A DNA stretch of 64,000 nucleotides. Source: Neobacillus mesonae (GTDB lineage: Bacteria; Bacillota; Bacilli; Bacillales; Cytobacillaceae). The translations under genes and the position numbers were made by a program. This document shows, piece after piece, positions 17,379-25,300 of this stretch (the first letter of the stretch is position 1; every line of letters starts with the position of its first letter). Where the stretch lies: positions 1 to 64,000 of the forward strand of contig NZ_JAMBNQ010000002.1 in NCBI RefSeq assembly GCF_023715155.1, read 5' to 3'. The notes under the pieces are model-generated. The model was not told the DNA's origin and ran no database searches. It worked only from the letters and a program-made list of their open reading frames with translations.

Positions 17379-17411
17379 TTATTTAGATGTGTTACAGGGA
17401 ACCGCCCCAAA
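17379..17411. repeat. Short repeat shared with 9286-9318
   Basis: See 9286-9318. Read in frame both encode a Tyr-Leu-Asp-Val-Leu peptide, which could be a trace of a former protein. Confidence 0.4.
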
Positions 17412-17654
17412 AGTAAAGGAGGCTTTTTTGAAAAAAAGCAGCACCATTCCATTATCATTCTCCTTGGGAGGTTATGTTGATTTTTTCAAATTGGCTAAAG
17501 ATATCACAATTTCTATATAATAAACATAAATAGATCTGTAAATAGAATCGACGTTTCAATAACATATTCCTGGTGTTTTTTACAAACGGAAATAAGAGGA
17601 TTTTCTAGTTATTTAAAAAATGGTTATGTGATAAATGAATAGGAAGTGGTTTAA

Positions 17655-18896
17655 ATGAATCAATTTCTTCAGATGGGAGCAAATACAGTTTTAAGTTCCC
17701 CAAAAGGTACTATTACTGTTAGCTATGAAATTTCTAATTCAATAGATATTTCCTTAACAGCTTTCCTTTTGACTGATTCAGACAAGGTACAAGGAGATAG
17801 CGGGATTATATTTTATAATCAACCAAAGAGCACTTCTGGTGCTGCTGCCCTTTTACCATCTGAGGAAGCAGGTAATACAAAAGTACATAAAATTAATTTT
17901 GACATGAGTAAAGTCCCTGAAGGTATTACTAAAATAGCTATAACTCTTACAGAGGATAATAACACGGGATTTTCAAATGTAAAGAATTTAAAGGCAGAGG
18001 TATGTACCGATCATACGATTATCCAGTTAACACCATCCAGTTTTACAAAAGAAAATGGAATCGTAGTATTAGAATTATATCTAAGAAATGGTCAGACAAA
18101 GGTAAAATCAATCTGGCGCGGATTTGATTCCGGTCTTGAAGGATTATGTAAAAATTATGGTGTTGAGGTTGAATCTGATGAGCAAAACAAGCCTTCTGAA
18201 CCTAAAACGATTCAAAAACAAACACCAAAAGAACCTGATAATAAGCAAACTGTTTCTGAAAATAGTCAAAATACGTTGTCATCGATCAGCCTTGAAAAGG
18301 TAAAGGGTAAGATAAGTCTCGACAAAGGTCATAAGCCAGTGATCATTGATAAAACACCAGAAATTACGGCTACGGTATCTTGGGAGACTGGAACAGATTA
18401 TGATATATATGCTTTAGTCTATACAAAGGATGGCAGGCAGGTAGATGTAGCTATGTTTGGGGCAGATGGAACACCCCCCCTCAGGAGTTACGGCAACGGA
18501 GCACTGGAACATATGGGGGATGTTGGGAGAAATAATCAATCGACTAAGAAGGAAATTATTAAATTAAGGTTAAATGATGATATTCTCGCAGTTGTTCCTG
18601 TGGTGTATTCTGCTCAGTCAAATGGAACAGGGTCATTTTACAGATACAAGGTGTCTATGAGTATAGATAATCATAATGGAACCTCCGTTACGATATTCGC
18701 CAAGAATGCAAATAATAATGATAGAATTTATTCCTGTGTGCCTGGAATACTTCATAATACGCGAGATGGAGTTATTATAAATCCATTGGAGCTTTATAGT
18801 AAACCGAAGTCAGAGCGTAGGCCTAAACTTAGAATGGGCTCTTCAAATATGGTAGAAGTTATAATGGATAAAGGACCAATAAATGATTACAAGTAG
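17655..18896 (+). CDS. Double TerD-domain protein
   Basis: A 413-residue protein made of two TerD-like beta-sandwich domains. The first (1-175) has the usual opening of a calcium-binding TerD protein with a structured FYNQ segment and acidic loops. A polar Lys/Pro/Gln-rich linker spans 176-215. The second (215-395) has the WETGTDYDIYALV and MFGADG segments typical of divergent TerD copies. TerD proteins bind calcium and are linked to tellurite, stress and phage responses, but no other ter gene (terC, terB, tellurite-response kinases) is near. No signal peptide. Exact role unknown. Confidence 0.8.
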   Translation: MNQFLQMGANTVLSSPKGTITVSYEISNSIDISLTAFLLTDSDKVQGDSGIIFYNQPKSTSGAAALLPSEEAGNTKVHKINFDMSKVPEGITKIAITLTEDNNTGFSNVKNLKAEVCTDHTIIQLTPSSFTKENGIVVLELYLRNGQTKVKSIWRGFDSGLEGLCKNYGVEVESDEQNKPSEPKTIQKQTPKEPDNKQTVSENSQNTLSSISLEKVKGKISLDKGHKPVIIDKTPEITATVSWETGTDYDIYALVYTKDGRQVDVAMFGADGTPPLRSYGNGALEHMGDVGRNNQSTKKEIIKLRLNDDILAVVPVVYSAQSNGTGSFYRYKVSMSIDNHNGTSVTIFAKNANNNDRIYSCVPGILHNTRDGVIINPLELYSKPKSERRPKLRMGSSNMVEVIMDKGPINDYK

Positions 18897-18924
18897 ACAA
18901 GAAATATTAATATGAAAAGTGCGG

Positions 18925-18968
18925 AGGCTGTTGTGGAAACGGTAATTTTTTCTCAATAGCCTTTTTTT
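18925..18968 (+). terminator. Terminator after the TerD gene
   Basis: AGGCTGTTG pairs with CAATAGCCT (one G-U pair), followed by six or more Ts. Confidence 0.65.
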
Positions 18969-19042
18969 CCTGCCGTAAATAGGTTTTGAAAAAATGTTTT
19001 GTTCGAATAGATCATTTCGATTTCTAATCTTCTCATTTTGTA

Positions 19043-19204
19043 TATGCAGGTTATAAAAGAAAAGAAGTCGTTTGTGCAGTAGAATGGCCGGAAAAATTTA
19101 CAGAAATGATGGAGTTAGATTATTTAGGGTTATCCTTATTGATAATCCGATGCAATAACGTGGAAATGAAAATAGCCACGCGGGTCCTGTGTGGCCAGGA
19201 ATGA
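19043..19204 (+). pseudogene. Possible gene fragment (C-terminal part of a TsaE-like protein)
   Basis: The frame reads through about 53 codons to a TGA and has protein-like composition. It contains Val-Glu-Trp-Pro-Glu-Lys, which recalls the VEWaeki segment before the C-terminus of TsaE (the ATPase of tRNA t6A synthesis). No start codon with a ribosome binding site and no Walker motif are present. The identity is a weak guess. Confidence 0.25.
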
Positions 19205-19279
19205 GAAGGACAAAATGATTATCTTACATTAACTATTGTAGAGTTACGTTTATTTTCGGCTCAATTAGTTTTGTTGGTC

Positions 19280-19295
19280 TGTTTCACGTGAAACA
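19280..19295. other. parS centromere site (Spo0J/ParB binding)
   Basis: TGTTTCACGTGAAACA is an exact match to the Bacillus parS consensus TGTTNCACGTGAAACA and is intergenic. ParB/Spo0J spreads from such sites, loads SMC and helps chromosome segregation. In B. subtilis most of these sites lie in the origin-proximal part of the chromosome. Confidence 0.85.
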
Positions 19296-19402
19296 AATAG
19301 GTCGAACGATAACCTAAAAAAGAAAATCTTCTTCCATTCATACATGTTGGAACCATAATATACACAAAATATCTCTAACACACAATGTTGGAGATGTGAA
19401 GG

Positions 19403-20218
19403 ATGCAATTAAATCAAACGTATATCAAACTTTGCAATGTGAAAATCTATTGTGAATATGGGATAAATGAAAAGCCTCCCCTTCTTTTAATTCATGGATT
19501 TGCTTCTTCTATTTATACATTTAATCTTCTAATCCCTTTATTAAAAGAATATTTCTCCATCATCGCTATTGATTTACCTGGATTTGGAAGAAGTGAAAAA
19601 TCGGCTTCCTTTGTGTATTCTTTTCAAAATTATGCCAAGATCGTTGCCGATTGTATGGACTATTTTAAATTAAAAGAGGTGAATATTGCAGGTCACTCGA
19701 TGGGCGGCCAAATTGCATTATATACAGCGAAAGTTATTCCTGAAAAAATTAAGAACTTGGTGCTATTATCGAGTTCCGGCTATTTAAAAAGAGCAAATAG
19801 AGCGTTAATTTTCTGTACCTATCTCCCCTTCTTTCACTATTTCATAAGAAGAAAGGTCCAAAGTAAGGAAGTACGGGAACATTTGAAAAACGTATTTTAT
19901 CAGCAATCCCTCATAACAGAAGATTATATTGAGGAATATGGAAAACCATTGCAGGAAGAGGGCTTTTATATCTCCTTGATGAGATTACTTAGATATCGTG
20001 AAGGTGATTTATCAAGTATGGAATTAAAGAATATTACGATTCCAACTTTATTACTTTGGGGAGAAGAGGATCAAGTCGTTCCAGTTCATATTGGTCATCG
20101 ATTAGCCAATGACTTGCCTAATGCTAAACTCATTACATATGAAAAAACAGGCCATTTAATTACGGAAGAACGCTCGAATGAAGTTTTTAAAGAAATCTTA
20201 AACCATATATTAATATAG
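19403..20218 (+). CDS. Alpha/beta hydrolase
   Basis: A 271-residue alpha/beta-fold hydrolase without signal peptide. The oxyanion region is LIHGFASS (29-36), the nucleophile Ser99 sits in GHSMGG, the acid is the Asp of GEEDQVVPVH near 225, and the His is in TGHLITEE near 251. A helical cap lies between about 125 and 200. It resembles broad-specificity esterases, haloperoxidase-like and lipase-like proteins; the substrate cannot be told. Start codon preceded by TTGGAG and AAGG. It stands alone. Confidence 0.85.
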   Translation: MQLNQTYIKLCNVKIYCEYGINEKPPLLLIHGFASSIYTFNLLIPLLKEYFSIIAIDLPGFGRSEKSASFVYSFQNYAKIVADCMDYFKLKEVNIAGHSMGGQIALYTAKVIPEKIKNLVLLSSSGYLKRANRALIFCTYLPFFHYFIRRKVQSKEVREHLKNVFYQQSLITEDYIEEYGKPLQEEGFYISLMRLLRYREGDLSSMELKNITIPTLLLWGEEDQVVPVHIGHRLANDLPNAKLITYEKTGHLITEERSNEVFKEILNHILI

Positions 20219-20488
20219 AAAAATCCAGTTAACTAAACTTCATCCTTACATGGGCCATCGAAATTGCTATCTCACTAATGAAGTCAACTTTTCGAGGCTC
20301 TTATGAAAAAATATACCCTCAAAAACGTCCATACCTATTTCATGTGGGCAAAAATTGGCTGACGAATTATTCCTTCTCACCGAATCATAAAATAGCTATT
20401 TTTTCAATTAGTACTCCTTTCATCCTTCATTTACCAATACTTGGGCCCTTTTAGTATTAAGAATACATTTTTCGTAAAATCGGAACCC

Positions 20489-20524
20489 AAAACAAGTGGA
20501 GAAAATAGCTTCTCCACTTGTTTT
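20489..20524. terminator. Bidirectional terminator
   Basis: AAAACAAGTGGAGAA pairs perfectly with its complement around AATAGC. A and T runs at either end allow use in both directions, mainly for the aldehyde dehydrogenase gene ending at 20540. Confidence 0.8.
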
Positions 20525-20539
20525 ACTTATTCATAAAAG

Positions 20540-22039
20540 TTAATCTAAATCAATGACGACAGCCTTTGTTTTCGTATAGATTTCAATACCGGGATAGCCA
20601 TGTTCAGCGCCAACTCCACTTTGCTTAAATCCTGCAAGCGGAACTGCTGAGTCGCTATTATAGTAAGCATTTACCCAAACGGTCCCAGCGTCAAGCGCAT
20701 TGATCACTTTATGAGCTTTATTGATATCTCTTGTATGGACGCCGGAGGCTAATCCATACTCAGTTAAATTGCCGCGTTCGATAACTTCATCAACATCATC
20801 AAATGGAAGGATGCATAGAACAGGACCAAAAATCTCTTCCTTCACAGCTCGGCAGTTTTCGTTCAAGTCGGCAATAATGGTTGGTTCTAGGTAATAACCA
20901 TCAGCAAGACTGCTGTCTGCCGGGGCATTGCCGCCAGCTAAAATCTTCCCGCCTTCTTGTTTTGCAATCTCAATATAGTTCGTTACACGCTCATATTGTT
21001 CTTTTGAAACAAGCGGCCCCATTTCTGAAGTTGGGTCAAACGGATCACCAACTTTTAAGTTCTTCGCCATTTCCACTAATTTATCGGTAACTTCCTTGTA
21101 TACAGGTCTTTCCACATAAACGCGTGAACCAGCAGCACAGACCTGGCCTTGATTCATCGTAAAACCAAGAAATGCATTTTGAACCGCCTTTTCAATATCT
21201 GCATCTGCAAAAATGATATGCGGCGATTTTCCTCCCAATTCTAATGTCACTTTTTTCAAGGTATCGGCTGCTTTGCGCATAATTCTTTTACCAACAGAAG
21301 TTGAACCGGTGAAGGCAACTTTATCGACATCAGGGTGGCTTGTAATGGCTTCACCTGTCGTACTCCCAGGGCCGGTAACAATATTGACGACCCCATCCGG
21401 GAAGCCTGCTTCTTTAATTAGTTGGGCTAAGTATAAAGTCGTTAAGGATGTAAATTGGGATGGTTTTAAGACCGATGTATTTCCAGCTGCTAATGCCGGA
21501 GCCAATTTCCAAGCAGCGCCTAAGATAGGAAAATTCCATGAGGTAATTTGGCCGCAAACGCCAATTGGCTGTCTGATGGTGTATGCGTGTTTATTACCGC
21601 CTGACGTTAACGTCATTGTTTCCCCATTTAATTTTGTAGCCCAGCCTGCATAATAACGAAAATGATCCGCAGCCCCTAATACCCAGCCATGACGGGAGAG
21701 GCTTTCAATACTGCCAAAATCAATTGTTTCTAAGTACGTTAATTCTTCTACATGTTCTTCAATTAAATCTGCCAGCTTATGAATTAACCGCGTACGTTCT
21801 GCAGGAGAATACTTTGACCATGGACCCTTGAAAGCTGTTTTTGCTGCGGCAACAGCCTTATCCACATCTTCATCACCAGCTTCGTATACTGTTGCGATCA
21901 CTTGACCGTTTGCAGGATTAATCGATTGAAATGTCTTACCTGATACGGAGGCTGTAAACTCGCCATTAATAAACATTTTTTTGGGCTCTGATAAAAATGT
22001 TTTGATTCTTTCTTGTACAGAATCTAATACTTTTTCCAT
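20540..22039 (-). CDS. NAD(P)-dependent aldehyde dehydrogenase (DhaS-like)
   Basis: A 499-residue aldehyde dehydrogenase of the class 1/2 type. The cofactor segment FTGSTSVGK, the general base Glu in LELGGKSPH, and the nucleophile Cys in GQVCAAGSR are all present; the C-terminus has the usual KQSGVGAEHG segment. It oxidises aldehydes to acids; the sequence resembles Bacillus DhaS and betaine-aldehyde-like enzymes. The ATG at 22037-22039 has AAGGAG upstream, unlike a much longer frame beginning at 22159 which would run into the divergent promoter. A LuxR-type regulator is encoded divergently and an inverted repeat lies in between. Confidence 0.92.
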   Translation of the reverse strand: MEKVLDSVQERIKTFLSEPKKMFINGEFTASVSGKTFQSINPANGQVIATVYEAGDEDVDKAVAAAKTAFKGPWSKYSPAERTRLIHKLADLIEEHVEELTYLETIDFGSIESLSRHGWVLGAADHFRYYAGWATKLNGETMTLTSGGNKHAYTIRQPIGVCGQITSWNFPILGAAWKLAPALAAGNTSVLKPSQFTSLTTLYLAQLIKEAGFPDGVVNIVTGPGSTTGEAITSHPDVDKVAFTGSTSVGKRIMRKAADTLKKVTLELGGKSPHIIFADADIEKAVQNAFLGFTMNQGQVCAAGSRVYVERPVYKEVTDKLVEMAKNLKVGDPFDPTSEMGPLVSKEQYERVTNYIEIAKQEGGKILAGGNAPADSSLADGYYLEPTIIADLNENCRAVKEEIFGPVLCILPFDDVDEVIERGNLTEYGLASGVHTRDINKAHKVINALDAGTVWVNAYYNSDSAVPLAGFKQSGVGAEHGYPGIEIYTKTKAVVIDLD

Positions 22040-22101
22040 TTGTTCATCTCCTTTAAATAAGAATAATAGTTGATCTAGCGTAATGGTGGGTTGTTGTGAA
22101 C

Positions 22102-22124
22102 GTTTCCAGTTTAACAGTGGAAAC
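22102..22124. promoter_or_regulatory. Inverted repeat between dehydrogenase and regulator genes
   Basis: GTTTCCA and TGGAAAC are separated by nine bases. It lies 63-85 bases upstream of the dehydrogenase start, just downstream of a TATAAT on the minus strand (22136-22141), a position suited to an operator. Confidence 0.5.
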
Positions 22125-22211
22125 CTTTTCCTATCATTATAGTAAATTTTCCTATACAATTAAAATATTCCCAATTTTCTGAGTAGCATATCCCTAAAAA
22201 GGAGTGATAGG

Positions 22212-22907
22212 ATGACTTTTTCTCAGACTCTTAAACATCAAATTCAAAAACTAGAGGAAATTACCAGCCATGAAGAACAATTGTATACTATTCTTAAGTT
22301 GTATATGGAACTTTTTCCTGTCTTGGATTCCTATTTATTTCGCTATTCTTCTTTGGGCTATTTAGCAGAGGGAATAATTGCGATTGTTCCTAGTGGATTT
22401 ATACATATTCGTGATATGAGGGATGATGTCAGGTCGCTTCCAATTATTCACTCGGCCATTCATGAAAGAAAGGCCAAGTATTCTTACGGTATTGACTTTT
22501 TCAAGCAGACAAATTGCAAATATATGGTTACTCCTAAAAACAATTCAATCGCAGTTACGCCAATATGTGTTGATTCTGTTGTCATCGGATATATTTGTAC
22601 GACTGAATTTAAACAAACTGGAAATATCAATAAAGAAATGCTGTCTTATTTGACACACTTTGGAAAATTGATAGGAAAGGTATTTGTTCGGTCCGCTAAA
22701 CCTCAGCCGTCACAGCTCTTAAGCAGACGAGAATTGGAAGTAATGAGAAGGATTTCTTGGGGAGAAACAACAAAGGAAATAGCGAGTGTATTGGGAATCA
22801 GTGAACTTACCATCCAACAATACGTTCAATCTGCTGTCAAAAAACTAGGAGTGCAAAATCGTGTACATGCGGCAGCTGAACTAATTAGAAAAGGAATTCT
22901 TCAATAA
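22212..22907 (+). CDS. LuxR-family regulator
   Basis: A 231-residue regulator. The C-terminal 60 residues form a LuxR/GerE helix-turn-helix (LSRRELEVMRRISWGETTKE, then IASVLGISELTIQQYV). The N-terminal 165 residues look like a small GAF- or autoinducer-like sensor domain with no clear ligand residues and no receiver Asp, so it is not a usual two-component regulator. The start follows AAGGAGTGATAGG. Its divergent position suggests control of the aldehyde dehydrogenase gene. Confidence 0.82.
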   Translation: MTFSQTLKHQIQKLEEITSHEEQLYTILKLYMELFPVLDSYLFRYSSLGYLAEGIIAIVPSGFIHIRDMRDDVRSLPIIHSAIHERKAKYSYGIDFFKQTNCKYMVTPKNNSIAVTPICVDSVVIGYICTTEFKQTGNINKEMLSYLTHFGKLIGKVFVRSAKPQPSQLLSRRELEVMRRISWGETTKEIASVLGISELTIQQYVQSAVKKLGVQNRVHAAAELIRKGILQ

Positions 22908-23323
22908 ATAAGTTTTCTCACCCAATTCTATTCTTAAATCGAAATTCAATGCAGGTTGTAAATTTTTGTAATAAAACTGCCGGTTAAATCGTGCAGTGAA
23001 CTGTACCATAAATAGTGGTATTTTTATTTTCGTGTATTTGAGACGATATGGTGATAATAGAACACATATCGTCTCTTTAAATTTTAAAAAGCAATTGTCC
23101 CAAATACCTTTTTGATTCAAATAAAGAGAGCCATACTGCTCCCTTATAGTCGTCTGCTAAATATAAATCTATGGGTGAAGGTATTTCATATAAATTTTAT
23201 CAGTTACCTGCTAAATTCACCCACACAAGGGTTGTCTCTCTAGAATATATATAGGATTGACTCTATTATTTAAGCAATAAATTTTAAGAGTTGATGATGT
23301 GAATTTAAAAGGGAGATGAATTT
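22908..23323. other. Intergenic, no supported gene
   Basis: Contains the hairpin at 23040-23075 and a stretch near 22968 weakly related to 332-380. The frame on the minus strand here has no ribosome binding site. Confidence 0.4.
23040..23075 (+). terminator. Hairpin, probable terminator
   Basis: GAGACGATATG pairs with CATATCGTCTC, followed by TTTAAATTTT. Confidence 0.5.
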
Positions 23324-23875
23324 ATGGGATTAAGACCAGGTTGTGAGTTTCAAACGGAAACATTCACCAACCATGATCTGATTACAATAAATGACGGAAG
23401 TCAGGCTTCACCTTATCCATCCCCTATCGTCGTTTCAGGAATGACAGGCAATATTATTAAGGTGACAGTAAAACTTATTGATATCAGCCATAATGAAACA
23501 AATGATATTGATATTATGCTCGTTGGTCCGGATGGACAAACAAATGCTATCATCATGTCGGACGTTGGGTTCACCAATGCTATTAGTAATGTGACGCTTA
23601 CTCTTGATGACCAAGCGCCAACCGCACTGCCAGATACACAGGATACACCAGTTTCTTCTGGTACATTCAAGCCCACCAATGCAGGGACTGTTTTGGATCC
23701 CTTCCCAGGGGGGGCACCTCAACCATCAGGAGGCGATATGCTGAGCAGTTTTAACTTTACAAATCCAAATGGTACATGGAATCTTTATGTCGTTGACAGC
23801 CAGGGACAAGGAGATGCAGGTATGATTGCGGGTGGATGGGAATTAACGATTGTTACAAGCACCTGTACTCCATAA
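23324..23875 (+). CDS. Stand-alone P-domain (proprotein convertase C-terminal-like) protein
   Basis: A 183-residue protein consisting almost entirely of one P/Homo-B type beta-sandwich. The diagnostic pieces are the DIDIMLVGPDGQ segment with acidic residues near 65-75, the NPNGTWNLYVVDSQGQGDAG segment, and GGWELTI near the C-terminus. Such domains usually follow a subtilisin-like protease, but no protease domain, signal peptide or anchor is present here. Start has AAAGGGAGATG upstream. It may be a surface or spore-associated protein exported by other means; that is inference. Confidence 0.8.
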   Translation: MGLRPGCEFQTETFTNHDLITINDGSQASPYPSPIVVSGMTGNIIKVTVKLIDISHNETNDIDIMLVGPDGQTNAIIMSDVGFTNAISNVTLTLDDQAPTALPDTQDTPVSSGTFKPTNAGTVLDPFPGGAPQPSGGDMLSSFNFTNPNGTWNLYVVDSQGQGDAGMIAGGWELTIVTSTCTP

Positions 23876-23886
23876 GAGGAACAATA

Positions 23887-23915
23887 CTTTGACAAGGGTT
23901 TGTCCCTTGTCAAAG
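23887..23915. terminator. Hairpin after the P-domain gene
   Basis: CTTTGACAAGGG pairs perfectly with CCCTTGTCAAAG; the T tract is missing. Confidence 0.5.
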
Positions 23916-24173
23916 GTGAAGCATACGGGAGCCGTATTATTCTTGAAATGACTTTAGTGATGTCTGTTTTCGTAAATATGGTTGTTATGACGTAACTTTT
24001 AACTTAAAATATCCTGATTCTAGTAAAAACTTATACGCTATTAGCGGATTTCGTTGTTCTATTTGCGAAATCTTATATTAACCTATATTGGTGTTCTATT
24101 AGAGACATTTTGTGGCGATCCTTAAGGGAATTCCCCAGCCTCCAATTCAAATTATTACGAATTAGGTTTTATT

Positions 24174-24626
24174 TTAGATGATAATTATTTGGAAAGTCCC
24201 CCAATTTTCCTGACGTGCAAACTGAGGATAAACGGATGTAAAGTGAATGATGATAGAAGCTTGATCTAAATGAGGGTATGTGTTGAAAAACAACCGGTCG
24301 CCGTATCTAATGGCCGTTAAGGCGAGAGGTAATTCACGTCTGAATATTTCATTGCGTTTGGCTGAAACTGACAGGTTAGGTGGTTCTTGATCTATAGATA
24401 AATATACACAAAAATAAAAGGAGTTTCCATGTTGTTTCCATTCAGCCAAGACTTCATCTCTCAAAGAAGTGATTTTGTCCCAGGCATAATTCCTTCCAAT
24501 GTTTAAAAATAGTTCTCCAGTTAAATCAGAGTGAGTTAGTGTGTAGCGTCTTGGAATAACGGCTTTTGCAGCACCAGCACCGTCCATGTATTCCACAGAT
24601 AATTTTTCTGGATAAAAAGTGCTCAA
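24174..24626 (-). CDS. Staygreen-family protein
   Basis: About 150 residues with the landmarks of the staygreen (SGR) family: FYPEKLSVEY at the start, IPRRYTLTHSDLTGELFL, the RNEIFRRELPLALTAIRYGDR block, and HFTSVYPQF then ENWGTFQ at the end. Plant SGR proteins remove magnesium from chlorophyll; what the Bacillus proteins do is not established, since the host has no chlorophyll. I chose a TTG start at 24626 with GGGAG eight bases upstream because family members begin close to the FxPEKL motif; an ATG at 24641 is possible but lacks a ribosome binding site. It is a single-gene unit. Confidence 0.82.
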   Translation of the reverse strand: MSTFYPEKLSVEYMDGAGAAKAVIPRRYTLTHSDLTGELFLNIGRNYAWDKITSLRDEVLAEWKQHGNSFYFCVYLSIDQEPPNLSVSAKRNEIFRRELPLALTAIRYGDRLFFNTYPHLDQASIIIHFTSVYPQFARQENWGTFQIIII

Positions 24627-24641
24627 GTAATCAACTCCCAT

Positions 24642-24972
24642 CCGTTTTTTATCAATATGCAGATGGTGATTTGTTTATGTGTAAATTTACATGCGAAATA
24701 TATCATTCTTATAAAAAAAGGAAGGATTAAAAATCCCTTATCAAATTTAGATATGGAGTATTTAAGTTACCGTTAGTGTAAGTGTTTCAGCCTTAGGTCC
24801 CAGTAGTATTCCCATCCATGTTGATCAAGAAAAATTATTTTATTTAGCGGGTCAATGATAATATAAGTTTAAGAAACAGGAAGAAACCAATTGAACTTTA
24901 CCTTTTAGAGGTAAAATGTTTATGAATTATAAAAGCTGACAGGGGCTGCAAGTTAGAGATGGGGGGTGAAAG
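24642..24972. other. Intergenic, no gene seen
   Basis: AT-rich spacer between the divergent staygreen and small membrane-protein genes. No hairpin of note and no recognised motif. Confidence 0.5.
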
Positions 24973-25194
24973 GTGAATTCATGGTTTTATTACATAAAAC
25001 AATATTTACGTTTTAAGTCATGGTTTTGGTTTATTTTGTTTTTAGCTTTTGAAGCTGGAGCAATATCTAAATACTTCCACCTATTTGGGTCTTTCACATC
25101 TTATAATGCTCCATTGTGGCAGGTGATCTTTAACGCAGTCTTAGGATTGGTTTGTTTAGGGATATTCTTTCAATTACAATTTCGAAAAAGCTGA
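24973..25194 (+). CDS. Small two-span membrane protein
   Basis: A 73-residue protein with two hydrophobic segments (about 14-34 and 48-66) and basic residues at both ends. It starts at GTG preceded by GGGGGGTG. No family recognised. The gene stands alone before the gluconate operon. Small membrane proteins of this type are common in Bacillus; function unknown. Confidence 0.5.
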   Translation: MNSWFYYIKQYLRFKSWFWFILFLAFEAGAISKYFHLFGSFTSYNAPLWQVIFNAVLGLVCLGIFFQLQFRKS

Positions 25195-25227
25195 AACCGC
25201 AGAATGGAATGTTTCAGGAAGTAAAAA

Positions 25228-25266
25228 AGCCAGCCAAGGACATTATGCGGCATACCTTGGCTGGCT
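25228..25266 (-). terminator. Terminator of the gluconate operon
   Basis: AGCCAGCCAAGG pairs with CCTTGGCTGGCT, and on the minus strand the stem runs into TTTTTT. Confidence 0.8.
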
Positions 25267-25300
25267 TAGCTATTCTTCTAGAATAAGTAATTGGAAGTGT

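Larger units (their letters stand above)
18897..19402. other. Intergenic with a terminator, a gene fragment and parS
   Basis: Contains a terminator (18925-18968), an open frame at 19043-19204 without start or ribosome binding site, and the parS site at 19280-19295. Nothing else is apparent. Confidence 0.6.

Noticed and set aside
17299..17520. Plus-strand frame of 73 codons after scrK
   Set aside because: It begins inside the scrK terminator hairpin and has no ribosome binding site.
20281..20460. Plus-strand frame of 58 codons after the alpha/beta hydrolase
   Set aside because: No ribosome binding site, odd composition, and no family recognised.
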